Below are positions 37,420 to 48,802 of a stretch of DNA of 64,000 nt, one piece after another. The first letter of the stretch is position 1; the number at the start of each line of letters is the position of its first letter. Origin of the DNA: Saksenaea vasiformis B4078 (Eukaryota; Mucoromycota; Mucoromycetes; Mucorales; Saksenaeaceae); contig JNDT01002341.1 in assembly GCA_000697055.1 (NCBI GenBank), positions 1-64,000 of the forward strand, read 5' to 3'. The notes below the pieces were generated by a model that ran no database searches, was not told where the DNA came from, and saw only the letters and a program-made list of their open reading frames with translations. The position numbers and the translations under genes are program-made.

Positions 37420-39190
37420 TTCAGGAAAAGTTAGGTAAAAGTGGGAAAGGGAAAGGAAAAAGGGGATGTAAAAGAAAAAAAAAAGGTAAGATTTAAATAG
37501 GGTCAAGAAACGCCATGCAACCTGCAATGTCGTCGTTTTTGTGTACCAGCTATCTGCACAGACCCGGAGCATCCTCCTATTTAGATGACCACAACTGGCC
37601 CCCCTTTCTTCAATACCTCGGATTGTTAACACAGACAGCTTGTATTTCCATTGCTGGTAATGTCCATCCTCCACCGAAAAGCGGGGGCTTTGCCTGTCCT
37701 CCGATACTTCTTATTCATCAAAGGAGAAACTTGGTCTAACGTGTTTCCCTCGCTTTTCTCGATTAAAAAAAAAGAGAGAGAGAACTGTCTGTTGCCCCAT
37801 TCTTATCCTTCAATAAAAACCGGTTTAAACACACCTCTTCTTCTTCTCCTTCCTTACAATCTTATCTCCTTCTATCCCCACCCCGTTCAATCAATCAGCT
37901 CGTTGTCACTATTTAAAACTTCCACTTTTTTTTTGTTGCCAAACGTTGTACAAAGCTGCAATCCTTTGGCGGGAAATGACTTCCGATTAAAAATAAAAAA
38001 AACAAAGCTTGCTGTCGATCCCTTCTTTTTTTCCTTTCTTTCCTCGGCTTTACCCGCCAATGTGTACACGTATATCGATTATTTCTTACTTGTTCCAATT
38101 GCTGCATGATAATCGTAATCATGGCACAAATTATTATTATTTTGTTTTTGGCATACATCATGGTATCAAGCATGATTCAGTCTTGTGAAACGTCGCTCAT
38201 TTCATAACTTCATCGTGTACCTGGTCATCAACAGGTAGAAAAGGAACGAATGACCTCCTCGTTCCTTTTTGGTTCTCTCTTTTTCCTAGTGACAAGCACG
38301 TACAAGTGTCAAGAACAGATGAATGATCTGGAGACCCAAAACCCGAGGTCATCCCATTTTTTTGGTTCGGAGTACCATTCCGTTTTTCTGGATTTGTATT
38401 GTTTTGATAACCCATGATGCCACCTTGAATGTATATATCTATTCGTTCATTTCGCCCCATTGAACCATTACGCGATGCAATGTAAATAATCTGCAGTAGT
38501 TTGTAACGGGAAAAACACTAAATATGGAAAATAATCGGACCGAACAAAGATAGCCTTTTCTCTTGAATCCCCCCCATCTTTCTCTTTCCATGGGAAATGG
38601 CTTTGCCTATGCCGATCCGCAAAACATTCACACGCGCCTCATTTACCAAACAAGGTAAACCCAACCGCATCTTTCCTTAGAAAAATCAACCTGCATCATT
38701 TTTTTTTCTTTCCAATCTGTCGCATCAAATGCACTTTTTCTTTCTCATATCGATTAAAGATAACAGTGTTACCACATGCTTCATGCAGAAAGGGAGTTTG
38801 CCGGAGGATCTCATAGCTTTAGTAACATCAACACGCTGTTCTCCTTCTCAAATAAGGTTATCGATACAAAAATTTGATCGAGAAAAAAAGGATGTCCACT
38901 AATCCCCTAATGTGTCTCGATCACTTTAAACCTCTTCCCTGAGCAGATCAATTGGAAGAAAATCATGGTACAGGGGAACAATGAGAAAGCATGCGTGACA
39001 CGAACAAGCTCTATTTCTGCAGAGAGACGACAACGACCTCTCTGTTAGTTCTTCTATATGTTTGTAGTATGGGGTTCGTGCTATCAACGGAAAAAAAAGA
39101 ACGATGCGTTGAATTACAAATCAATTGTATCTATGTGTGTGTGCGACAAGAGAGTTTTACAATGAGTTATGAAAGAATGAAGGAAGAAAA
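37420..39190. other. Long intergenic stretch with pyrimidine-rich tract
   Basis: A C/T-rich leader-like region (37830-37900) is followed by a tiny plus-strand frame at 38107-38208 that starts MIIVIMAQIIIILFLAYIMV and stops after 33 codons. It is signal-peptide-like but too short to call. Other frames here lack support. Confidence 0.35.
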
Positions 39191-40263
39191 TCATGAAGAT
39201 TGAAATGTCATTAAGCGCCCAAATCCTTGAAGTGCTTCAATCTCGTCATTGGTTAAACGATTACTTTGTTGCTGGGCCTCATTGACTTGTTGATCAGAGA
39301 GCCAATCCGTTGGATTGCATAGCTCCCGAATGGACAAACGACGACCCACTGGAAGCTCTTCCTCGGGTGCAGGAGGTGGCTGTGTCAAAAAACGTTCAGG
39401 CGGCATTTCTGGGTGGGTTACCAAGAAACTTGCTAGCCGGGGTAGAATAAGATGGCTAGTTTTTGGAGAAGTGCTGGACCCGATGCTACTTTCGTTGCTG
39501 TCACTAGGGCTGCCGTAGTCATGGATAGAAATTTCCGCCGATGGCATAGTGTTTGAACTGGATGGATTCCATGTTCTCCCTCCTGTCTTTTGTCTTTTAC
39601 TGACTCGTACGGATGGACGATAACTAGCATCACTCTGCTGATTTTCTTCGTCTTCCTCCTCCTCGACTTCATCACCGTCGTCATCGTCGTCCTCTTCGTC
39701 CTCTGCGATTGTGTACTCGCTTTCATCGCTTTCATCCAGATCATCGTCGTCGTCATGGTTGCGGCGTTTACGTGATCGAGTTCCATTTGAATTCCTTTTT
39801 CCTAAAGACTTGCCTTTACCACTACGTCGGGAATAACCCTTCCCTTTGCTATGTGTATGTGTGTGTTGCATCATATTGTCGAAACGACTAAACATCCGAT
39901 TACATCCTTCCACAACACATTTGAACGGTTTCTAAAGATAAAAAAAAATTCATCGTATTTGTTCCTGCTCGGAAAGAAAGAAAAAAAAAGTTGTTGTTTC
40001 TCTCATTCTACCTCACCCGTATGCTTTCTATTCAGATAAAAAGTTAGTACAGATCTGTCATCCTGTAACGTACAGTTCTACCTTTGATGTCGAGCGAGAT
40101 GTTCACTGCGTGTAAACTCCATGCGGCAATCACCATGACCAGTGCATCGGAACTTCTTTGCTGGTCCGCGACCACGTGAGGCAGGTGTGGGTTCCTGGAA
40201 TGGTGGATCATGACTATTGCTCTTAGGATCAAATTGCTGGCGGGGAGACATTTTTTTAGTCAT
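39191..40263 (-). CDS. C2H2 zinc-finger transcription factor, two fingers
   Basis: ATG at 40261-40263 gives MTKKMSPRQQF. Finger 1 is FRCTGHGDCRMEFTRSEHLA with RHQRKHTGE, and finger 2 is FKCVVEGCNRMFSRFDNMM with QHTHTHS. This resembles the paired C-terminal fingers of fungal stress and carbon regulators (Msn2/Mig type), but here the pair sits near the N-terminus. The fingers are joined through a 16-nt exon (40012-40027) that encodes most of the HTGE linker. After the fingers come basic RSRKRR segments, a long acidic run (DEDEED-like, from about 39640 to 39740), and a C-terminal region with LPRLASFLVTHPEMPPERFL and RRLSIRELCNPTDWLSDQQV that may be an activation or docking motif. The target is unknown. 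Confidence 0.85.
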
Positions 40264-40409
40264 AACGAGTGCCCTCTTTTTTATTATTATTATGATTATG
40301 GCGTAAGAATGCTGAAAAGGCGAGGGTAGAAAAAAAATGAATACATTGCATCTCTTATCTGTTTTTTTCTTTATTATTTTCCTACTCGGAAGTTTTTTTT
40401 TTATATGTT

Positions 40410-42001
40410 TCACTCGCACATTGCAAAGGCATGATTTGTACCCAAAGTTACATCTTTTACTGCCTTGTCAATTTGAACTTGCTTGGGTATGAAAGCATGA
40501 TCTGTGTTACCGTGTCCTAACCGTCCACTTGGCCCATTGAGACCCCAAGTATACAGCGCTCCCTCCGCTTTTTTTTTTTTTTTTTGGTTATTGTCCTTCA
40601 GTACAGTGTCATATCCTAGTTTCTTCTTTGTCTTACCTGTAATTGCTGCAGCATAATCCGTCGTTGCAAAAATTCGGGTGACGCGTTCAAGTCCCTCCAC
40701 ACGGGTGGGTTTTAATGTCTCGATGGTGGAGGGCCCAAGACCTAATGCTCCATAACCGCAGGTATAAACACAGCCATCATCTAGAAGAGATAAATCAGAT
40801 CAACTTTCTTCGGCGAGATATTTGTGTACCTCTCAGGATGACAGAGAAAGGTCCACCCGCCGCCACATCCACTACGCCGCTGGCTTCAATTTCTATAGGT
40901 TCGAGAATCTAGTAGATAAAAAAAAATCAGCACAAGGGGCAAGCAGACTTTTCGTACTCTGTCAATCTTCGCTCCTTGCATTCCTTGACCATACTCCGAA
41001 TTGCCCCACGTCCATAGTCGTCCATCCTCTAACGATCCGTCACTTTTAGTACCAAGGAACTGGTCAACCTTTCTTATTTTTTTTTTTTTTTACCCATCAA
41101 AGCTAATGTATAGTCTGTAGAGCCTGCCAGTTTCTTAATTTTAGGATCCAGACGTAGTGCCGTGGGCATGTTGGCGTCGGAGGACCATGCCTTGTCCAGA
41201 CCCAGCTGTCCATCAGCCCCCCATCCCATGGCATAGACTGCACGATCTATACAAACAGAATCCTCATGAGAAGGATTATTATTTTGGATGACCCCACTGT
41301 ACCTGTTGCAAACACAGTGTGATCCAAACCACATGCAATGTGGCGCACAGATCCTTCATAACCCGTGATCTTTTGGGGTCTATCCTGTTTCACCAGCGTT
41401 CCGGGGCGCGTCGACTTGCACTCACCCAACCCCAACTGTCCGTACATATTATTTCCAAAGGAATACATGGATGTAGTGCTGCCTGAATAGCCATGTCAAT
41501 GTCGGGGAGCTTTTTTCTCGGGAAGGGGTTTTTACCATTGTCCGTTACAATATGGGAATGTTCGCGTCCGCAAGCTAGAAATTTGGTTTTGGACTTATCC
41601 AAAGTCATTACGGTGTTCGCATCGCAACCTACTCATTCCATTCAGTAAAGCATAAAAGAGAGACAAAGACATTCGACGTTACCAAGTTGACCGCTGCGAT
41701 TTAACCCAAATGCATGAATATGTGTCAGGGTACTAATCAACGAATGACCCCACCCTGCCGCCACATGCGTAATGTCGCATGTCTATGTGTGAAATGCAAA
41801 TGTGAATTACACTTATTACCATATCTTCTCTTTTTTCACCTCCAGAGCATAGTCGGGCTGGTCGCTGAGACAAACGGGTTTGGTATAGACACGATCGGTG
41901 CTTTTCTTCAAAGGAAGCGCCAGTGCCTGGCCCCAACCATACAAAGACCTTTGTGTGGCCGTTGTATGCAGCGACCGCCGGGCTCGCTGTAGAATGCTCA
42001 T
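40410..42001 (-). CDS. RCC1-repeat protein, RCC1L/WBSCR16-like, mitochondrial
   Basis: This is a seven-bladed beta-propeller of RCC1 repeats. RCC1L proteins act in mitochondria (mitoribosome assembly, fusion) rather than on Ran. The N-terminus MSILQRARRSLHTTATQRS is a likely mitochondrial presequence, followed at once by LYGWGQALALPLKK, the first blade. Other blades show MYSFGNNMYGQLGLGECKST, VYAMGWGADGQLGLDKAW, LWTWGNSEYGQGM, VYTCGYGALGLGPSTI and LYTWGLNGPSGRLGHGN, each with the RCC1 hallmarks GxxGxLG and AxGxxH. It ends HAFAMCE. About eight introns are placed between or within blades. Splice sites were chosen to keep the propeller repeats continuous. The RCC1L call rests on the presequence and the first-blade pattern; a generic RCC1 protein is the alternative. 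Confidence 0.82.
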
Positions 42002-42179
42002 GCTGTTCCGTTAAAATGTTACTGAAAGGAAACGAGCAAGTGTTCCTTGACGTTGAGTACAAGCCACAGCGGAAGACAACGAAACATGGATTCATGCATG
42101 GTTTCTTTCTTTTCTTTTTAAACATCCAGAAACTTCCCGTCCTTTTCCCCTTTTTACAAGCAAAAGATGTCAAGATGTA

Positions 42180-42300
42180 TTATTATAGTAGTAGTAATAG
42201 TAGTAGTAGTAGTGATGGTGGTGGTAGTAATGGTGGTGGTGGTAGCGATGGTAGTAATGGTAGTGATGGTAGTAATAGGAGTAGGCGTAAGAGTAGTCCT
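42180..42300 (+). repeat. Imperfect RGT trinucleotide repeat block
   Basis: About 40 consecutive AGT/GGT/AAT/GAT-type triplets lie between the 5' side of the RCC1L-like gene and the stop codon of the kinase gene, probably in the kinase 3' UTR. Confidence 0.8.
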
Positions 42301-42302
42301 GC

Positions 42303-43781
42303 TCAGGCGATACGTTTTTGGAATACACGTTTGAATAACCTCTCAAATCGGCCCAAGAACTTGCTATCCACACATCTCATTTTTTTCTTTTTCTGTTTCT
42401 TTGTGGCCTTCTTAGCATCAGCCGTCTCTGGCGCAATCTGGTGCGACTTTTTGCTAAACAGCATGGCAAAGGTACGTAGCCTTGACTTCGGTGGTGGCAG
42501 GGTCGTGTTGGCAACGCCACCTTCTTCGTAACGGTGGCTCTCTTCGTCCGCCGTCGGTTCTCGTTTGGATGTCATGTCTAGTAAGGAGGCTGTGATAAGT
42601 GACCTACGCAGCGCAGGTTCGCTTGAATACAGCCATGGATGCGCCAGGCATTGTTGGGCTGTCATGCGTGTGCTTGTTTCCTTATCCAGCAACTGCTGGA
42701 TCAGATCATTTGCTTGGATAGAAAGACCTTCTGGTGCAACATAACGTGCTTCGCTAATCAAACGAAATAGCTGGGGCATGTTGTCGCCTTTAAACGGTAA
42801 ACTGCCTGTCAACATGGCGTACAGAATAACACCACAACTCCACATGTCGACAGGCGGACCCATGTAGGGTGTGGCCGTCACCATTTCGGGTGCTGCATAG
42901 AACGGGCTGCCGCAGTAGGTGTTTAATACTTCAGAATGATTTCTGATCTTCTTGCTAAATCCAAAATCGCAAAGACGAACACTTTTGCTCAGGTTGTCAA
43001 TCAGAACTAAGTAAGGAAAATAATATATTACCAGCATGAACGTTTTTTCTTTTTCCAAAGATTTATTATTATGTCTCTTTACCGTTTTCGGGTTTCAAGT
43101 CTCTGTGAACCAGGCCATTCTAAAAGAGGCGGTCAATGAATCCTTCTGTACCTGTATATATGTATATGTTTTTGTTCTTGCTTACATCATGTAGATAGTG
43201 TACTGCTTCCACAATCTCTCTGAACCATTTGCGCGCTACATGCTCAGGTAGTTTACGTTCCTTTCGTATTTTTTCGAATAGTTCCCCTCCATCTACATAC
43301 TCCATTACCACATATATGTTTTCGTCGTCTGAGTTGACTTCATAGATTTGAACGATATTCTTGTGTTTCAGATCGCTCGTAAATGCCTCACAGATCACCA
43401 GCTCTTTTTTGGCATGTTCTTTTTGGTCTCCATTCTTAAACATCCGTTTATCGATCTGCTTGATGGCTACCTTTGAAGTAATATTTTTTTTATCATGTGG
43501 TTGTCAAATGCATGCTCTTTTTCCTTCACTCACACACACTCCATCTCTCTCTCTTTTCTTTCTCTTGATTTACTCTAACCTTTTCTCCCGTCTTTCTGTT
43601 TTTTGCCAGATAAACTTTCCCAAAGTTGCCTTTACCCAGCAGATGGCATCGTTCATACCGTTCCTCGAAAATGTTGCATTTTCTCGAACTCTACCAAAAA
43701 AAAGAACAATCAGTTGGTACGACCCTGAATGGTAATCATTGATTTGTTTACCCCACTTAATGATTTCAATATGGAGCTCAT
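42303..43781 (-). CDS. Serine/threonine protein kinase, CAMK-like
   Basis: ATG at 43779-43781 gives MSSILKSLSG, which splices to SSRKCNIFEERYERCHLLG. The kinase domain is complete. It has the glycine loop GKGNFGKVYLA, VAIKQIDKRM (catalytic Lys), the hinge MEYVDGGELFEKI, the catalytic loop VHRDLKPEN, the metal site LCDFGFSKKI, and the activation end TYCGSPFYAAPEMV. Subdomain IX reads DMWSCGVILYAMLTGSLPF and the domain ends near RMTAQQCLAHPWLY. The CAMK-like features are CGSPxYAAPE and HPW. The tail of about 100 aa is Lys-rich (KKATKKQKKKKMR) and may bind membranes or enter the nucleus. The first intron's donor was placed after SLSG because the next GT is out of phase. The family within CAMK (SNF1/KIN4/NIM1-like) is not resolved. 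Confidence 0.87.
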
Positions 43782-45413
43782 TGTATCTGGAAATGAAAGA
43801 TTCATAGAGTGAAGGAAAGGAAAGGGAAAAAAAAAGAATGCGAAAACAAGGTATGCTCGGAAGGTTTTAACAGCTAAACTCCATATAAGAAAAAAGATCA
43901 GTGTTTTCAATGCGTGCGAGTCCCGCGTTTGATTTTGGACTGTATCAAAATCTGTCCTAAAGAATTTTTTTTATTTTGGGTGATTGAGGAAGAATCCACA
44001 TGCATGATCTCGATGCTTCCTAATGTCTGCGCCATTATGGTAACGAACGTATCTCGACATGTTGCTAAGACACCACAATCTGTTTAAAAAGCAAGAGAAA
44101 ACATGTGCTAATCCTCTAGGTATCACTTGGCAGAAATTACAATGGTTATCACCCATGAGATGGCCACTTGTGGAATCAAGAAGACTTCCACATAATTCTT
44201 TTGAAACACATATGAATTGGCAATGGCTATTTCTCAATCGATTCATTATTTTCTGCATGTGTTGGCCATCGGCATTCAAGCAGATCATTTAGATAAAATT
44301 TCAAGTGCAGCAGTTACCTGCAAACACGCAGATGCACGCAGAAATTAGGTGCAAGAATGAATCATCTCGAATAACTTTGTTTGCACAGGATGACAGCTGT
44401 AGTAGGTTCGGGCTAGACCTTCTTCCAACATCCCCTCGCCTATTAACGCCACCCTTGTGAGTAAAATGGAAGTTTGCGTTCGAAACACTTGCCGGTCTGA
44501 ACAAAGACACGGACGAGGTGTCTCTTCGCCAGAATCGCTCCATTGCAGAGCTTCGTATCCTTAAATTGATGTTATTCTGTCTTACGCTGATATCCCGAGC
44601 TCAATGCTACTTGCTAATGTAGAAAGTATACACAATGATGCATTGCGGTTCGGCAGTAACTGTTTTTTACTGTAGGTGACGATTATCAACAAGCTACTTA
44701 AAGCACCATTTCGTTCCTTTTTTGGACAGTAATATGCTAGAGGGAGAGATCCTCTTTTAATCATTTGTATTGGAGATCTTGAAGGGTTAATAAAAAAAAG
44801 AAAAAAAGAAGAATATAGCAGATGCCATTGATATTACTGTTTAAATTCGCTGATTCTTTTACAATCGCACTGCAAATAAACTTACGGGACATTTGCTTCA
44901 AAAGGAACGTCAATCATGCTGTCCAGATGCTTTTTCAAGAGTAGTAGCATGAACTATTTCCCAACAAGTTAACTTCAACAGTAAAAGGGTCAGGATAGCA
45001 AACCCTATGGCTGCATCTGTCACAAGGTTCCGTGACATATAACGACACTGAGCTAAATTTTTTATTATGTACAAAGTAGAAATACATGAGACCAAGTGTC
45101 AGTTCGGGATCCATAATTGCGGCGGGTTGGTGAAACGTTCTCAAGATGACAGCTACTCATCTTTTGTATTGTATACAACAAATGATGGATTCATAGGCAT
45201 TCCAACGACCGATAGTCTTGTTCATACCCGCAATCTCTTCAGAAGAAACAGGTACGGTAGATGCTATCCTTTGCAGGCTCCTTCATATCACTAGCACCAC
45301 TTCCAGTTGGGATGATCCACTTTACACTTCGCCAACCACGTGTGGCGGTAAAGCCACACGAACAGTATCACAGTTCGTGTCTTACAGTTCGCACTCGTTG
45401 CAAAATCATTTTT
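43782..45413. other. Gene-poor stretch
   Basis: About 1.6 kb. Opposite frames at 43971-44292 are open on both strands, which is weak evidence for coding on either. No repeat or RNA gene was recognised. Confidence 0.4.
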
Positions 45414-46282
45414 TTACAGCTTATCACCGTACTGTTCAAGCATGTAACTTAATGCGCGTCGTGCTTCCTCGTCGTCTTCGTCACCCTCATCCTCCTCATC
45501 CTCGATAGGGTTGACGCTTCCATAGTTGTCAAATACGTCGTCCACGTACTCTTCCGCTGTAGTACTCAACCCAAGATCAATATTTTCGTTATGATTATTC
45601 TCAGCTCGTTGCTGGTCCAATGTGGAAGAAGAAATTTGTATATCCGTTGATGGAGATGGCAAAGGCTGGTCCTGCGGAAGAAATGTCTGGAAACTGCGAT
45701 CAACGGTAACTGGTACTACATCCAATACTCTTTGCACAGGTGGTAGTGGTTCCAGATCACTGACTTCATCTTCTGTGCAGTCATACATGTACTTCAAGAT
45801 ACCATGTTCCGTCTAAATAAAGGTTCAGATCACAAGAAAAAAAAAGTTAAGTTCTTCGGCTATCTTTACCTTTAATTGGTCTAGCTTTGCCATCCACAAC
45901 GCACGCAATTCCATCAGAAACTTCTGATCCTCTACGATATCGCCATGCAATTTACGAGCGTGCTTTCTGTAGGAGTTATGCATACTTCAGCACAGAGATA
46001 TAAACAACTACTATAACTCGCTTACGATGCTCGTGGTAAATTTCTATGCGAAAGCATGCTATCCAAGGGAATATTTGTTTGATAGCGTTTGGTATCCAAG
46101 GTTGTCAAAGGTTTCGAATAAAGCGTGTGGCGTAACCCAGCACGACTGGTACGATTCCTTTTAACATAGGCAGGCTTAATTGCAAGTGGACGAGGGGAAA
46201 AAGAAGTCATTGAAGGTAGATCCTCGTCGCTTTGGTATGGAACGCTTGACGATGGAGTTGATAGATCTTCACCCAAATCCAT
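45414..46282 (-). CDS. Acidic protein of unknown function
   Basis: Three exons are joined in frame. ATG at 46280-46282 opens MDLGEDLSTPSSSVPYQSDE. The middle exon reads KHARKLHGDIVEDQKFLMEL and RALWMAKLDQLK, a likely helix. The last exon begins TEHGILKYMYDCTEDEVSDL and runs to a strongly acidic segment, EDEEDEGDEDDEEARRALSY, ending MLEQYGDKL. Splice sites have good consensus (GTAAGC and GTAAAG donors, ACAG and TTTAG acceptors), so the gene is probably real. No domain is recognisable. The middle part is disordered with Ser/Pro/Gln. It could be a nuclear or scaffold protein, but this is inference from composition only. Confidence 0.65.
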
Positions 46283-47001
46283 CGCGATCAAAAAACTTGC
46301 AGGATCTTTGCTTTTATTGCAGGTATCGCTTTATGTGAAAAACCCGCCTCCGGACAGCCCACGATCCAAGTCACAGATTTCTATCGTCGGCCTGCCGAAA
46401 GTAAGTTATGGGGACGCCATGGTGCACTACGCGTTCAAGGAGAGTCATGGGTAGATATATTGAAAGCAATAAGCTATTTGCGCTTTGTGACGTTATTAAG
46501 CAGCACTTTGCTCCAAAGAGTGGATGGGGAAGAAGCAATAAAAAACGAATAAAGCGGCCTCTTCCATTTTCACAAGAAACAAAGGAAATGACACGATGGC
46601 GATCGCAGGGCATAAACTTTTGGATTATTTTATTGGTTGCACCTTAACGCAGTTATGATGAATTTTAACGCTGGATTTCTACCCTCGATGATGGGCAAAT
46701 GCGTATGTACGATAATCCGCTTTCTTTTTTCTCTTGCGGTCGCTGTGAATACAAGACAGTCGATCTGCTGCCATACTGTTTTGGTTCGCCTCAATATCGA
46801 CCATAATAAATTCACGATGCCCTGGAACTCAGGATACAGGATTGTTTGATGCAAGCTAGTAGCTAACGAATAGCTACTTGATGGACATGGCGCCGATGGA
46901 ATACAAATTATGGGAAAGCCAGCACTTTTAAACACAGAACGGAAGTGAGTACAAAAAGCTGGAAAACTGATGCATTTCCCTTTTCATCTTTTTCCTTTTC
47001 A
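46283..47001. other. Intergenic stretch before the M49 peptidase
   Basis: No supported gene. The small frames on both strands (46408-46647, 46630-46935) have no motif. Confidence 0.45.
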
Positions 47002-48802
47002 ATGGCCGCTACCGTTCGAAGTTTGTCTAGCCGTTTGGCCCGTTTCGCTAGTTATGAATGCACAGCCGATCTGTCTCACCTCAGCGCTCAAGAGCATTCT
47101 GCCATAAAGAAGCTCATTCAGGCTGGTAGACTGTTTGACCGTATCTACCTCCGACAAGCTTGGTCCGGAAACGAAGCTCTCTATGAAAAACTGCAAAAGA
47201 GTGGAGACAAGGAACTCTGTACGCTCTTTGAGATGTATAAAGGTCCTTGGGTAAGTTAGAAGAAACGTGCGTTAATGTATGTAGCTAAGACGTAACTAGG
47301 CAAGAGAAGACGACAATGTGCCGTTCGTGGAGGGTGTCCCTGCGCGTCCCGAGGGAGCCAATTTCTACCCTGAAGACATGACAAAAGATGAATTTGAAGC
47401 TTGGTTAGCCACACTTTCACCTGCAGATCAAGCACAGGCCAGGAGCTTCTACACCATTATCCGTCGCAAGAGTGACAAGTCTTTGACCGCCATCCCCTAT
47501 AACAAGGAGTATGAAGATCTACTCAAGCCCGCAGCAGCACTATTCCGTGAAGCGGCCGATGCTTTGCGGGATACCGTGGTAGATGGTGAAGGCACCCGTA
47601 TCGACCAATACCTTCGATCGCGTGCTGATTCATACGAGTCCAACGAATACTTGGCCTCCGAGTTAGACTGGCTGCGTCTTGGCAAAGGTAACCGTTTGGA
47701 GATTAGTTCTGGACCTTATGAGGTGTATACCGACGCACTCTTTGGGTACAAGGCTGCGTTCAGCATGTATGTACACGTTCGCGACGAACACTCCTCCAAA
47801 CTTTTGGAAAAGTTCTCGGATCTGCAATTTGTCGAAGATAGACTACCTATCCCTGACAACTACCGTAATAAGGAATTGACAGCCGCCCCTATTGTGGTGG
47901 TCAATCAATTATATGCTGGTGGCGACGTGGCTGTGCCGATGATAGCCGCCTACAATCTTCCTAACGATGAAGAGGCAGTGAAACAAGGAGGAAGCAAGCT
48001 GGTTCTGATCAAGAACGTACAAGAAGGAAAATTCAAACATGTTCTACTTCCTATTGCCAATCAAGTGCTTGCTAAGGATCAGCTATCCTTGTTGACTAGT
48101 GATGCATTTACTACACATATCCTCCTTCATGAGGTGTGCCATTCCAATGGACCTCACCACACACTGAAGGGTGACACCGTGCGATCGAAGTTACAAGAAT
48201 ATCACAGCGCCATGGAAGAAGCAAAAGCAGGTAAAAACAAAGGAAAACAGGTGGATAAGTCGTCTCTTAATCTATCTTTGAACAGACATTGCCGGTTTGT
48301 TCGCTGCTGCTTTGTTGGTGGACCAGGGTGTCATCGATAGTGTGAGCAAGCCCGAGTTCTGGGTTACCTTTTTAGCTTCCGCTTTCCGTAGTATCCGATT
48401 TGGTATTCAGGAAGCCCATGGTCTCGGTCAAGTATGTACCAGTGCCAAAAGAACGCGTGCTCACATCGTTCGTCGTAGGTTTGTCAATTGAACTATCTCG
48501 TGGAAAAGGGAGGTTTCTCTGTGGATGCTGAGACGAATCTTTTCCGTGTCAATTTTGACAAGATCGAAAGCGCTGTGTCAGACTTGACAAGAGATATCCT
48601 AATCTTGCAGGGCGATGGCGACAAGGAAGCTGTGGCAGCATTCGTTAAAAAATATGGCGTCCTCACCACCCATGATAAGGTCGCTCTGGATCGTATCGAC
48701 TCCGCAGGTAACTGGAAATATAGGATTATTCGACAACATCTAACAATGACAAAAGGCATTCCTGTCGATATCCGACCCCACTATCCCTTGGCCGATGCGT
48801 GA
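47002..48802 (+). CDS. DPP III-like metallopeptidase, family M49, HEXXH form
   Basis: DPP III removes dipeptides from the N-terminus of short peptides, usually in the cytosol. Exons 47002-47250, 47300-48230, 48286-48431, 48479-48707 and 48756-48802 give about 533 aa. The zinc motif reads LLHEVCHSNGPH. It is the five-residue HEXXH instead of the six-residue HELLGH of human DPP III, as in the shorter DPP III forms known from Caldithrix and plants. The second motif, MEEAKADIAGLF, supplies the glutamate ligand across the intron at 48231-48285. LNYLVEKGGFSVD and IPVDIRPHYPLADA are family C-terminal segments. MAATVRSLSSRLARFASYE could be a weak mitochondrial signal. The last intron (48 nt) keeps the frame if retained. 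Confidence 0.86.

Noticed and set aside
43971..44292. Overlapping frames on both strands as a possible transposon fragment
   Set aside because: No motif on either strand and no repeat partner in the window.
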